The notes under the pieces: model-generated
The model's input: only the letters and a program-made list of their open reading frames with translations
The model's database searches: none
Told to the model about the DNA's origin: nothing
Source of the DNA: an uncultured Pirellulaceae bacterium
GTDB lineage: Bacteria > Planctomycetota > Planctomycetia > Pirellulales > Pirellulaceae
Direction of reading: 5' to 3'
DNA: 8,709 bases
Assembly: GCA_947258905.1 (NCBI GenBank)
Contig: CAMYKF010000718.1
Coordinates: 1-8,709 of the forward strand
Program-made: the position numbers and the translations under genes
Shown here: in pieces, positions 1 through 7,228 of the stretch
How the letters are laid out: each line of letters begins with the position of its first letter
How positions within the stretch are numbered: position 1 is the stretch's first letter

Positions 1-104
1 GTGCGTTGATTGGATGGAGAGTCCGGATTCTAATCGTGAAACGATCCTGCCGCCAGTTACCGCTTCCTGTCCATCAGTGCAGCTGGGACGAAATGACCCT
101 GGCT

Positions 105-138
105 CGGTAGATCACATCTCCGGGCTGAGATCCAGCCC
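105..138 (-). terminator. Two adjacent hairpins just after the giant gene's stop (weak terminator candidate)
   Basis: Reading the minus strand, the TAG stop of the giant gene (143-145) is followed within 5 nt by a perfect 6-bp GC-rich stem (GGGCTG / CAGCCC, 5-nt loop, 122-138). Directly after it comes a second stem of about 7 bp with one bulge and a 3-nt loop (105-122). Neither is followed by a T-run, so this is not a classical intrinsic terminator. It could be a Rho-type or mRNA 3'-end stabilising structure. The rest of 1-142 shows no gene I can support. Confidence 0.3.
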
Positions 139-142
139 CATC

Positions 143-3100
143 CTATTGACCGCAGCTGTCGGCACCACCGTTAAAGAAGATCTCGCCGGTGTTGCCGCCG
201 AGGTTTGTGCAGCTGAAAGGAACGGCCACGTTACCGGATCCGCTCAGCACACTGTTGCTGAGGTTGACGACGTCTACGCCGATGTTGGTAAAGGTCACAT
301 TGTTAAGATTGAATCCCCCCAGCACTCCGGAGCCAAAGTTGCCGCTGCCGATTCGTGCACCATCGGCACCTATATTGTCCATCGTACCGCCGTTGATGTT
401 GAAGATTCCAGGATTGTCAAAGGCGACGCCGCTGATGACCCCATCTTGACCGATGTTGCTGAGAGCAATATTCGCGAACGTAGCAGTCACTCCGGAATTC
501 TCAATACTGATACCCACCCCATCGGCGTTGTCGACCGTAGTGGTTCCGACCACATCGAAGTTACCTGCAACGACGTTTAACAGGTCGACGCCGTCATCGC
601 CGCCAAATCCGATCTGGGTGTTGGTGTTGTTGGTCGAAGTCAAACTTTGCCAGGTCATATTTACCTGATTGGCATTAATGATGGCCACTGCCGCTCCGCC
701 ATCAGCATTGACGCTGCTGCTGCCAGTCACGTTGATGCTGTTGTTACCTCCGGCCAGGAAGCCGGTTGTGCCGTCACCTGTTCCGGCGGAATCGGTGGTG
801 ATGTTGACATTGTCAAAGTTCACGGTGCCCATATTGCCAAACACATCGACGCCACCATTGAGTCCAATCTGATCGACGATGGTCATGTCGTTGAACGTCC
901 ACGTTCCGTCACCATCGGTAGCAAATAGTGATGAAAATCCGGCGCGGGTAACGGTGGTGGGTGTGGTCACCGTGATATCGCCATCCGCGTCAAAAACGTA
1001 CATGGCTCCGTTGGGATTGTCAGTGGACGTCAGCGAATTGGCGCCGTTGGAATTAAAGTTGACTTGCGAACCCGCCGCCGTCGTTTCGATGCTCCAGATA
1101 TTGTCGTTGTTGTTGACGATGCTGCCGTTATAGTTGATCGTACCGCCCGCATCGAGGTTCTGAACGTTGAGCCCGACACCGGTCGGATTCGTGATGGTCG
1201 TGGTATCGGCAAACGTAAACGTACCTGCGCTACCGCCCAGGATATCGATACCAGCATCGCCACCGTTGAGCGTCGTGACGCCAGCCATGCTGTTGAAGTT
1301 GTACGTGCCGTCGGCATTATTGAACTGTAAACCGGTGCCGTTGGTCGCTGTGATGTCGACGCCAAAGTTGACGGCGCCGGTATTGTGATTGTTGACATTG
1401 ATGGCTGCAAGATTGTTTGCCTGGGTGATCGAGCCGCCGCTGTACGTCACCGCTGCACTGCTGTCCTCGATATTCAGGCCGATGCCGGTGGGACTCGTGA
1501 TATCCGTATTGGCAAAGGTGAAAGTCCCGGCACTGTCTCCGAGAATATCGATGCCGGCATCGCCACCGGCCAGAGTGGTCGCTCCGGACATGGTATTGAA
1601 GTTGTAAATTCCATCGGCATTGGTGAATTGCAACCCCGTTCCATTGGTTGCCGTGATGTCGATGCCAAAGTTGAGCGTTGCCGTGATATGGTTCGTGACG
1701 TTGATTGCCGCTGCATCGCTGTTTTGCGTAATCGAGCCTCCGCTGTACTTCACACTGGCACTGCTGTCTTCAATATTCAGCGCAATGCCGCTTGGGCTGA
1801 CGATGGTGGTGTCGGCAAACGTGAATGATCCGTCGCTGTCGCCGACGATATCGATCCCGGCATCGCCTCCGTTAAGCGAAACAGGCCCGTTGAAGTCGTA
1901 TTGTCCGTCGGCGTCATCAAATTGCAGACCGGTACCGTTGGTCGCGACGATGGAAACATTTGAGTCGGCATCAACCACGCCGGTGTGGCCGCCATCAACC
2001 CGCAACGCCGAACCAATTGCGCCTTGCGTAATCGTGTTGTTGCCGCTGAACGAAACATCAGCCGTGCCGTCAGAGAGGTGAATGCCATCGACAGTCGGGT
2101 CGGTAATTGACACATTGGCAAGCAAGAATTGACCGCTACTGTTGAAGATATCAATCCCTGTCTCGCCGTTTTCGATTTGCAGCCGATCAAGACCGATGGT
2201 CCCGCCGGCATTGCTGAGAGCCACGGCTGCACTGCCCGAGTTCAGGATTCGAAAATTGGAAATCTGATCGATGCTGCCGCCGGCGATCGCATTGCCCAGT
2301 GAATTTTGTATTACCGGTCTAGCTCCCGCCAATCCATTGACCTGCGGAACCGGGATCAGACCCAATTGGTCCGTCTGAACCATGTGCACGAGATTGTCGC
2401 CCTCGCCCAGAAATCGCTGTCCGCCGCTGAGCGAGATACCCTGTCCGTCAAACACCGTTCCCGAGTGCACGTAAACGATGTCCGCACCGGAATTGCTGGC
2501 GTCGCCGAGTATTCCGTAAGGATCTTCAAACGTACCGGAACCGCCCGCGCCGCTGTCGTTTACGTGCGTGAACGCGATCGCGTTGCCTTGATCGGTCAGA
2601 ATTTGTTGGGTCGAGATGTCCATGGTCTGGACCTGATTGACCACGACCTGGCTGTTGCGCTCGACCGGCTGGGTCATTTTGCTGCACATGCAGCACCCGG
2701 GTTTGGGTCGTCCGCAGCCAAAGAAAAGCGTCAGGCCGCCGAATACGTTGGTGCCGAACAAATTATCATCGGATACCGTCAGGTTGGCGGAGAGTTTGGG
2801 CAACAGGAATCCACGCAGTCCGCCTTTGATGCCGTCGGTGTCTTCACCAATCCTGCCTTCAAAGTGGTAGTAGCCCACATAGGCATCGATGGGCATGGGA
2901 GCCAGAGTTTTGGCCACCTCGACGTCGACGCCCTTCATGGCTACTTCATCCAGCCGCACCGATGCTCCGCCAGTCACCAGGTTGTTACCCATGAACCGGA
3001 CCTGATCAGGATTGCTGATCATGCCGGTTGTCAGCTCGTTTTGAACTCTGGGGCCCACCGGCAAGTAGACATTACTGCGCACGGTCCAGTCGCCATGAAA

Positions 3101-3547
3101 GATTTCCAGACTTCCTGAAGTCTGCTGAAACGTATTGTTCCAGGGTGTCAGACTGGCATCGTAGAAGAACCCGCCACCAATCACCGTTCGCCGATCGAGC
3201 CAAAATCGGCGTACAACGCCGAAGTTGCCGCCCGGCATGGCATCGTTGGTGATCAATACCTGTGCGCTGGCCATCCATAGTCCGTTGTGCAGATACCGGT
3301 AGCCGGAGCCGCCAACCGCCGTGAATGCATCCTCATCGCCAATTTGCTGACCCGCGCTGTGACGCACCCAGCCAAATGTGTTTTCCGTCTGGAACAGGTA
3401 TCCATTTTGTGACCGCCAGGGAGCTTGCTGAGCGTTGACTACCGGCATAAGCCCGCAGACAAACAACACAAAAGTCACAATTACGATGTGTTTGCGAAAG
3501 GACTTTGGCAAGCCGGATACAAGCGACCGGGAATCGTGGCGGGTCAT
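143..3547 (-). CDS. Giant exported protein: inverse-autotransporter-like beta-barrel plus right-handed beta-helix
   Basis: Encodes 1134 residues, probably a cell-surface or secreted adhesin-like protein; the exact role is unknown. The ATG at 3547 is chosen because AAGGA sits 6 nt upstream; an in-frame extension to 3592 adds 15 residues before the signal peptide and is less likely. Residues 1-39 form a signal peptide (basic stretch, then hydrophobic VIVTFVLFVCGLMPVV, cleavage after VNA). Residues about 50-277 resemble the inverse autotransporter (intimin/invasin-type) beta-domain: alternating strands with aromatic residues, ending GGLTLFF. A cysteine cluster (C278, C285, C286, C288) and a linker follow. 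From about 320 to the end comes Gly/Asn/Asp/Thr-rich sequence with regularly spaced short hydrophobic strands, typical of pectin-lyase-like parallel beta-helices, including three tandem modules at 532-830. Two cysteines near the C-terminus (C1113, C1132) could form a disulfide. No catalytic motif is recognisable. Barrel-first, passenger-last order is inferred from by-eye similarity. It is the only gene downstream of the modC terminator and probably has its own promoter in 3548-3692, though none is clear. Confidence 0.85.
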   Translation of the reverse strand: MTRHDSRSLVSGLPKSFRKHIVIVTFVLFVCGLMPVVNAQQAPWRSQNGYLFQTENTFGWVRHSAGQQIGDEDAFTAVGGSGYRYLHNGLWMASAQVLITNDAMPGGNFGVVRRFWLDRRTVIGGGFFYDASLTPWNNTFQQTSGSLEIFHGDWTVRSNVYLPVGPRVQNELTTGMISNPDQVRFMGNNLVTGGASVRLDEVAMKGVDVEVAKTLAPMPIDAYVGYYHFEGRIGEDTDGIKGGLRGFLLPKLSANLTVSDDNLFGTNVFGGLTLFFGCGRPKPGCCMCSKMTQPVERNSQVVVNQVQTMDISTQQILTDQGNAIAFTHVNDSGAGGSGTFEDPYGILGDASNSGADIVYVHSGTVFDGQGISLSGGQRFLGEGDNLVHMVQTDQLGLIPVPQVNGLAGARPVIQNSLGNAIAGGSIDQISNFRILNSGSAAVALSNAGGTIGLDRLQIENGETGIDIFNSSGQFLLANVSITDPTVDGIHLSDGTADVSFSGNNTITQGAIGSALRVDGGHTGVVDADSNVSIVATNGTGLQFDDADGQYDFNGPVSLNGGDAGIDIVGDSDGSFTFADTTIVSPSGIALNIEDSSASVKYSGGSITQNSDAAAINVTNHITATLNFGIDITATNGTGLQFTNADGIYNFNTMSGATTLAGGDAGIDILGDSAGTFTFANTDITSPTGIGLNIEDSSAAVTYSGGSITQANNLAAINVNNHNTGAVNFGVDITATNGTGLQFNNADGTYNFNSMAGVTTLNGGDAGIDILGGSAGTFTFADTTTITNPTGVGLNVQNLDAGGTINYNGSIVNNNDNIWSIETTAAGSQVNFNSNGANSLTSTDNPNGAMYVFDADGDITVTTPTTVTRAGFSSLFATDGDGTWTFNDMTIVDQIGLNGGVDVFGNMGTVNFDNVNITTDSAGTGDGTTGFLAGGNNSINVTGSSSVNADGGAAVAIINANQVNMTWQSLTSTNNTNTQIGFGGDDGVDLLNVVAGNFDVVGTTTVDNADGVGISIENSGVTATFANIALSNIGQDGVISGVAFDNPGIFNINGGTMDNIGADGARIGSGNFGSGVLGGFNLNNVTFTNIGVDVVNLSNSVLSGSGNVAVPFSCTNLGGNTGEIFFNGGADSCGQ
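1055..1954 (-). repeat. Three tandem ~300-bp modules inside the giant gene
   Basis: Coding repeats in the beta-helix region. The unit boundaries can be set on the shared ATNGTGLQF motif: copy 1 covers 1661-1954 (294 bp, 98 residues), copy 2 covers 1358-1660 (303 bp, 101 residues), and copy 3 runs from 1357 to about 1055 and is diverged at its end. Each unit carries the same ordered landmarks: ATNGTGLQF, ADG-YxFN, GGDAGIDI, GTFTFA(D/N), PTG(I/V)GLN. Copies 1 and 2 also share NIEDSSA and YSGGSITQ. The length difference between copies 1 and 2 is a 3-residue indel in the loop after YxFN. All changes keep frame, consistent with duplication of whole beta-helix coils. Confidence 0.85.
2684..2716 (-). 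other. Cysteine cluster at the barrel/passenger junction
   Basis: Codes for residues 278-288 of the giant protein, giving the pattern C-x6-C-C-x-C (FGCGRPKPGCCMC). It lies immediately after the last predicted barrel strand and before the linker to the beta-helix. Four cysteines in eleven residues are striking in an exported protein that otherwise has few. They could form disulfides, bind a metal or be lipidated or cross-linked; the sequence does not decide between these. Confidence 0.7.
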
Positions 3548-3553
3548 AATGGA

Positions 3554-3558
3554 TCCTT
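3554..3558 (-). promoter_or_regulatory. Shine-Dalgarno site deciding the giant gene's start
   Basis: AAGGA on the minus strand, 6 nt before the ATG at 3547. The longer reading from 3592 has no comparable site and would put 15 extra residues ahead of the signal peptide. This supports 3547 as the start. Confidence 0.65.
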
Positions 3559-3692
3559 GAACGGATAGCACAGTGATGGCGGGGAGGACCATGCATCGTC
3601 AGGATCGGCATAACCGACAAAGTTGCTTTAATCGATTCCATCCGAAAACTCGACCGCAAGCGTTATTCCCGCACCTGGGGGGTCCGCGGCGA

Positions 3693-3717
3693 GATCAAAA
3701 CCGCCAATGGCGGCGGT
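3693..3717 (-). terminator. Intrinsic terminator after modC
   Basis: On the minus strand, right after the modC TAG (3718-3720), ACCGCC pairs with GGCGGT (3712-3717 with 3700-3705, 6-nt loop). An alternative register gives CCGCC-ATT-GGCGG. The stem runs straight into TTTT (3697-3700) and then GAT. Stem plus T-run right after the last gene of the unit is the expected form of a Rho-independent terminator. The 145 nt from here to the giant gene's start hold no gene, so they should carry that gene's promoter and leader; I could not pick out a convincing -35/-10 pair there. Confidence 0.6.
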
Positions 3718-4782
3718 CTACACAAAGTGGACGCTGTGCGCTTTGATCAGGCATTCCACTTCCGAGCCCATTTCAACTTCCAGCTCCCTGGTGGCCTGTT
3801 CGGTTAACGCGGCCCACATGATCTGGCCAACATCGATGGCCAGCAGCACTGAATGTCCAACAGGAACCATGCGACGAATGGTGCCGTGAATGGCATTGCG
3901 GGCGCTCGTACCACCGACCGCCTGGCGGCTAACCAGCACATCGGCCGGAGAGAACTGGATGAACTGGTTGCCTTCATCCGCCGGGCTGGATTGCGGGCTG
4001 ACCATCAATCGGCGTTGACCGATCCAGGCATAAACGGTGTCCGCTTCCTGCGTGACTTTGTCAATCCGCAACAGGTTTAGCCGGGCCTCGACGGCGGCCG
4101 GCCCCAGTGCTTCGTCGCGCAGGAATACATCCTGCACGTCACCCTTTGCAATCAAACGTCCACGCTCGATCAGCAACACATGGCGGGCAATGCGACGAAC
4201 TTCGGCATGCGAATGCGTTACATACAGCACGGGAATTTTCCATTCCTCAATGACTCGATCAAGATAGCCGAGCACCCGCAACTTGAGGGATTCGTCCAGT
4301 GAACTAACGGGCTCGTCCATCAGCAGCAGCTGCGGACCGCTGGCCAGCGCACGGCCGAGGGCGACACGTTGTTGTTCGCCTCCAGATAAGGTATCGGGCA
4401 TGCGTGTCAGCAACGGCTCGATTTCCAGAACGCTGGCGACGCGGTCCAGGTCGACAGAAAACTGCGGCCGTTTGCGGTGCCGTTGGCCAAATTCCAGGTT
4501 GCCAAGCACCGTCTTGTGTGGAAACAACAGCGGATCCTGGAATACAAAGCCGACGCCTCGCTGTTCCGGAGGCAGACAGATTCCCTGCACGGAATCAAAC
4601 AACACACGATCACCCAGCACGATTTTGCCTGAATCCGGCAGTAGCACGCCGGCAATCATCGACAGTATCGACGTCTTGCCGCTCCCGGACGGGCCAAAAA
4701 TCACGGTGCAATCGTGATCGGTGGTGAACTCGAGATCGAGTTCAAACCCGCTGTCGAAATGGTGGCGGCAATGAAACTGCAT
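3718..4782 (-). CDS. modC: Molybdate ABC transporter ATP-binding protein ModC
   Basis: Cytoplasmic ATPase subunit that powers molybdate import through ModB. From the ATG at 4782 it has 354 residues, close to the usual ModC length of about 350. It shows Walker A GPSGSGKT at 30-37, the Q-loop glutamine at 82 (FVFQD), ABC signature LSGGEQQR at 132-139, Walker B LLLMDEP at 152-158 and the switch histidine at 190 (VTHSH). The C-terminal part from about 291 (TSARNAIHGTIRRM onward) matches the Mop/TOBE molybdate-binding domain that ModC carries after the ATPase. GICLPPEQRGVGFVFQD is a very ModC-like stretch. A longer reading from a TTG at 4833, which overlaps modB by 35 nt and has a GGGGGA upstream, cannot be excluded; the ATG is preferred because MQFHCRHHF aligns with the usual ModC N-terminus. 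Last gene of the unit, followed directly by a terminator. Confidence 0.93.
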   Translation of the reverse strand: MQFHCRHHFDSGFELDLEFTTDHDCTVIFGPSGSGKTSILSMIAGVLLPDSGKIVLGDRVLFDSVQGICLPPEQRGVGFVFQDPLLFPHKTVLGNLEFGQRHRKRPQFSVDLDRVASVLEIEPLLTRMPDTLSGGEQQRVALGRALASGPQLLLMDEPVSSLDESLKLRVLGYLDRVIEEWKIPVLYVTHSHAEVRRIARHVLLIERGRLIAKGDVQDVFLRDEALGPAAVEARLNLLRIDKVTQEADTVYAWIGQRRLMVSPQSSPADEGNQFIQFSPADVLVSRQAVGGTSARNAIHGTIRRMVPVGHSVLLAIDVGQIMWAALTEQATRELEVEMGSEVECLIKAHSVHFV

Positions 4783-4798
4783 CTGACTATTCCATCCA

Positions 4799-5482
4799 CT
4801 AATCTGATCGGGAACGGGAGGCGCGACGTTCAATCCATCCCCCGGCGATCAACGCCAGACACGATAACAATATGGCGACCAGCACCAGAGGCCAGGCATA
4901 TCGCGCTCCGTCCGCCGAATTGACGTGCGAGTAAATCGCCAAAGGAATCGTACGTGTCTCGCCGGCGATATTGCCGGCCACCATAATTGTGGCACCGAAT
5001 TCTCCCAGGCTGCGCGCGAATGCCAACAACCAACCCGCCAGAACACCGTGTCGGGCCAGTGGCAATGATACTCCCAGGAACGTTGACCATTTACTTGCCC
5101 CCAGCGTCCGTGCGGCGGATTCCAGCCGTCGATCGGATTGCTGGAACGCCACCTGAATCGCACGAACGGCCAATGGGAAACTGACGATCGCCGCAGCCAG
5201 AACGGCTGCGTACCAGGTAAGCACAATCGAGACGCCGAACAATCCATTCAACAGCGAGCCGATTGGCCCTAGCGGTGAAAACAGCACGAGCAACAAAAAT
5301 CCCGTTACGACCGGCGGCAAAACCAGCGGCAAATTGACGACTGTCTCGACCAGCCAACGGAGCGGGTGATGCGTTCGCGCCAGCCACCATGCGACCGCAA
5401 TCGCAACCGGCAGACTGAGCGTGGCGGCCAGTACGGCCACTTGCAGACTCAGCCAAATCGCTTGCCAGTCATGAATACTCAC
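4799..5482 (-). CDS. modB: Molybdate ABC transporter permease ModB
   Basis: Inner-membrane channel subunit for molybdate import, 227 residues, a normal ModB length. Hydrophobic membrane segments lie at about 10-35, 47-69, 86-106, 144-165 and 197-216. The EAA loop that docks on the ATPase reads ESAARTLGASKW...SLP at about 121-141. The ModB hallmark RSLGEFGATIMVAGN starts at about 157 and is followed by ETRTIPLAIY. Two GTG codons compete as start: 5488, directly abutting GAGGT, and 5482, with GAGGT 6 nt upstream. Spacing favours 5482. The gene follows modA by 9 nt and precedes modC by 16 nt, so the three are almost surely co-transcribed. The short C-terminal tail is arginine/serine-rich. Confidence 0.93.
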   Translation of the reverse strand: MSIHDWQAIWLSLQVAVLAATLSLPVAIAVAWWLARTHHPLRWLVETVVNLPLVLPPVVTGFLLLVLFSPLGPIGSLLNGLFGVSIVLTWYAAVLAAAIVSFPLAVRAIQVAFQQSDRRLESAARTLGASKWSTFLGVSLPLARHGVLAGWLLAFARSLGEFGATIMVAGNIAGETRTIPLAIYSHVNSADGARYAWPLVLVAILLSCLALIAGGWIERRASRSRSD

Positions 5483-5488
5483 CCGCAC

Positions 5489-5493
5489 ACCTC
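5489..5493 (-). promoter_or_regulatory. Shine-Dalgarno site for modB, overlapping the modA stop
   Basis: GAGGT on the minus strand, sharing two bases with the modA TGA (5494-5492). It has 6-nt spacing to the GTG at 5482 but zero spacing to the in-frame GTG at 5488. It decides the start in favour of 5482 and places modB initiation under ribosomes finishing modA. Confidence 0.6.
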
Positions 5494-6325
5494 AATCTGT
5501 GCCCCTGAACAACGGCTCGAATCCGTGACGTTCAAACACGTCAGCAACACTATCAGATAACAGAAACTCGAGAAGCAAACGGTTGCCTGTCCTGCTGGAC
5601 GGATGCCCGACATCAACGAGTCGATAGCGGATTTCCGGCTGCTCCGACTCGGGAATCTGCAACTCGACTCGCACGCGTCCGCCGGCTGCCGCGTCCGTGG
5701 CATAGACGATGGCCGCCTCGGCCGCTCCCAATTCGACAAGGGCCAGTGCTCCTCGCACGTCAGCTGTGGTAACGAGGCTATCGGCGATTTCTTCCCAAAC
5801 GCCGGCGTTCTGCAAAGCCTGTTTGGCGTACATTCCGGCAGGCACGCCTTCCGTATCGGCAACCGCAATTTTGCCGAAGCCGGCCGCAGGCAGATCCCGC
5901 AATGACTTCAACTCGCCACGGGTCAGTGGCGACCGCCTGTGATCCTCATGCACGACCACAACCAGTCGGTTGGACAGAAAATCACGACTGCCGCAATCGA
6001 TTCCGCGATTACGCAACTGCACTCCGACCTTGTCGGCCCACTCGCCATTAGCCGACAGGAACAAGTCAACTTCGATTCCTTGCAAGATCATGGCCGCCAG
6101 CGAAGACGAGGAACCGTAACTGGTTTTGACTTTCACACCGCGTACTTTTTCAAATTCCGTCAACACTTCCGTCATGGCATCGATGGTGCTGGCCGCTGCA
6201 AACACAGTCAAAGGCCTTTCGCGATCCGCGACGGAGCAGCCGGCAGCCGCGACTGCCAGAATGCCGAGGCACACCAGCATTGACATGCGGGATCGTTGCG
6301 TGAAAGGCAGACGGGAGAACTGCAT
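5492..6325 (-). CDS. modA: Molybdate-binding lipoprotein ModA
   Basis: Substrate-binding protein that captures molybdate (possibly tungstate) and delivers it to ModBC; 277 residues. The N-terminus has basic residues, then LGILAVAAAGC with a lipobox and acceptor cysteine C30, so it is probably membrane-anchored. Positions that correspond to the oxyanion ligands of ModA are present by eye: serine of FAAAST (S46), serines of YGSSSS (about 72-75), alanine of VPAGMY (A163), valine of DVRGAL (V190) and tyrosine of VYATDA (Y208). The ATG at 6325 is chosen over the TTG directly before it because AGGG lies 5 nt upstream and the ATG shares its A with the TGA of the preceding NIPSNAP gene. This TGATG arrangement suggests translational coupling. 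Sulfate-binding proteins are longer and lack this motif set, so molybdate is the best substrate call. Confidence 0.93.
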   Translation of the reverse strand: MQFSRLPFTQRSRMSMLVCLGILAVAAAGCSVADRERPLTVFAAASTIDAMTEVLTEFEKVRGVKVKTSYGSSSSLAAMILQGIEVDLFLSANGEWADKVGVQLRNRGIDCGSRDFLSNRLVVVVHEDHRRSPLTRGELKSLRDLPAAGFGKIAVADTEGVPAGMYAKQALQNAGVWEEIADSLVTTADVRGALALVELGAAEAAIVYATDAAAGGRVRVELQIPESEQPEIRYRLVDVGHPSSRTGNRLLLEFLLSDSVADVFERHGFEPLFRGTD

Positions 6326-7107
6326 CAAAACCCTGAAAAGTCCGCAGGAGTGAGATACCAGTTGCGAATTTTGGAAACCGTATCCTTGTATTCCGGCAAA
6401 TCCTTCATGGCGGCCCAGCGTGGCGATTCCAGAAATGCCTGCCAGTGCTGCTTGTGAGCGTCCTCGTTTTCGGCGCTCAGCATGTATACCAGATTGGGCA
6501 CCGTCGGCCCGATCAGGGTTTCGCCGAAAAACACCGGTGCCATCCCGACATCCCGCATCAGTTGCGTTTCGCCCTCGTCGAACATCTTGACCTTGCGACG
6601 CGCGTGATCCGCCGTGTGACTTTCGTACAAACGCAACTCGAAAATCCGATCCGTTTTGTTGATCGAATAATCCGCCAGTTCCATCACCGGGATGCTGGAG
6701 AATGCCCGCATGAATCGACTTTCGATACGCGTGAAGACGGGGTCTTCCAGCGGCCGATCGGAAAACGCGGCTTGGGCAGCGGCGAATTCGGGATCTTGTT
6801 GCAGCTTGTCTCGCAGCGAGGTGAACTGATCGACATCGCGAAAAGGAATCACCATGTACACCGAATGATCGTTCTCGTCCTTTAGATTAGAGAACACTCC
6901 AACTCGCGTTATCCCGATCCGTTCCAGCGCGGGCAGGCAGGCCGACCGCAGATAGTCGTGCATCTCCGCCTGCTTTTCATAGTCAAAAATATGGTAGATG
7001 CGCAACTCGTAATATTCGCGTTGCGGGGAAGCGTCCTGCGCGTTTACGCAGGAAACAACCACCAGTAACGCCAGCCAGAAATGTATGACGAGCACCAGCT
7101 TGTTCAT
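6325..7107 (-). CDS. Secreted NIPSNAP family protein, first gene of the mod unit
   Basis: Encodes 260 residues. The ATG at 7107 is chosen because GAGGG lies 7 nt upstream and a signal peptide follows at once (MNKLVLVIHFWLALLVVVSCVNA); the longer reading from 7146 would bury it. Two tandem NIPSNAP-type ferredoxin-like halves are visible. The first starts with YYELRIYHI (about 32-40) and contains the VYMVIPFRD strand. The second starts with IFELRLYES (about 155-163) and continues through NLVYMLSAEN and HWQAFLESPRW to a C-terminal NWYLTPADFSGF. The processing site is ambiguous: VVSC resembles a lipobox (C20), while VNA-QD suits signal peptidase I after residue 23. The biochemical role of bacterial NIPSNAP proteins is not established; they are common in planctomycetes. 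Its stop codon overlaps the modA start, so it belongs to the molybdate unit, which is an unusual partner. No promoter was convincing upstream. Confidence 0.85.
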   Translation of the reverse strand: MNKLVLVIHFWLALLVVVSCVNAQDASPQREYYELRIYHIFDYEKQAEMHDYLRSACLPALERIGITRVGVFSNLKDENDHSVYMVIPFRDVDQFTSLRDKLQQDPEFAAAQAAFSDRPLEDPVFTRIESRFMRAFSSIPVMELADYSINKTDRIFELRLYESHTADHARRKVKMFDEGETQLMRDVGMAPVFFGETLIGPTVPNLVYMLSAENEDAHKQHWQAFLESPRWAAMKDLPEYKDTVSKIRNWYLTPADFSGF

Positions 7108-7114
7108 GCGAGGT

Positions 7115-7119
7115 CCCTC
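7115..7119 (-). promoter_or_regulatory. Shine-Dalgarno site deciding the NIPSNAP start
   Basis: GAGGG on the minus strand, 7 nt before the ATG at 7107. It supports this start, which begins directly at the signal peptide, over the in-frame start at 7146. Confidence 0.65.
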
Positions 7120-7228
7120 AAGTCTGTCGGAGAATTGGGTCGACAACCCCGCCGTACCATGGGCGTGCCAGGTCGGAGTCCCGTTTCCCTGTGATTTGCC
7201 AAAGACACCAGTTTAGTCGTTGGAATAC

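Noticed and set aside
1055..1954. Tandem repeats as a possible CRISPR or non-coding satellite
   Set aside because: Unit length of about 300 bp, imperfect copies, no spacers and strict frame preservation show coding repeats of a beta-helix protein.
14..2081. Several long plus-strand open frames (for example 14-580, 1385-1828, 1620-2081) opposite the giant gene
   Set aside because: They are antisense to a clear coding gene with signal peptide and repeats, have low-complexity composition that mirrors the repeats, overlap one another and lack convincing starts. They follow from the repeat composition of the real gene.
2306..3118. 270-codon plus-strand open frame opposite the barrel-coding part
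   Set aside because: Antisense to the giant gene, with no recognisable domain, signal or ribosome binding site.
3548..3592. 15-codon N-terminal extension of the giant gene
   Set aside because: No good ribosome binding site; AAGGA lies inside this stretch and serves the ATG at 3547, where a normal signal peptide begins.
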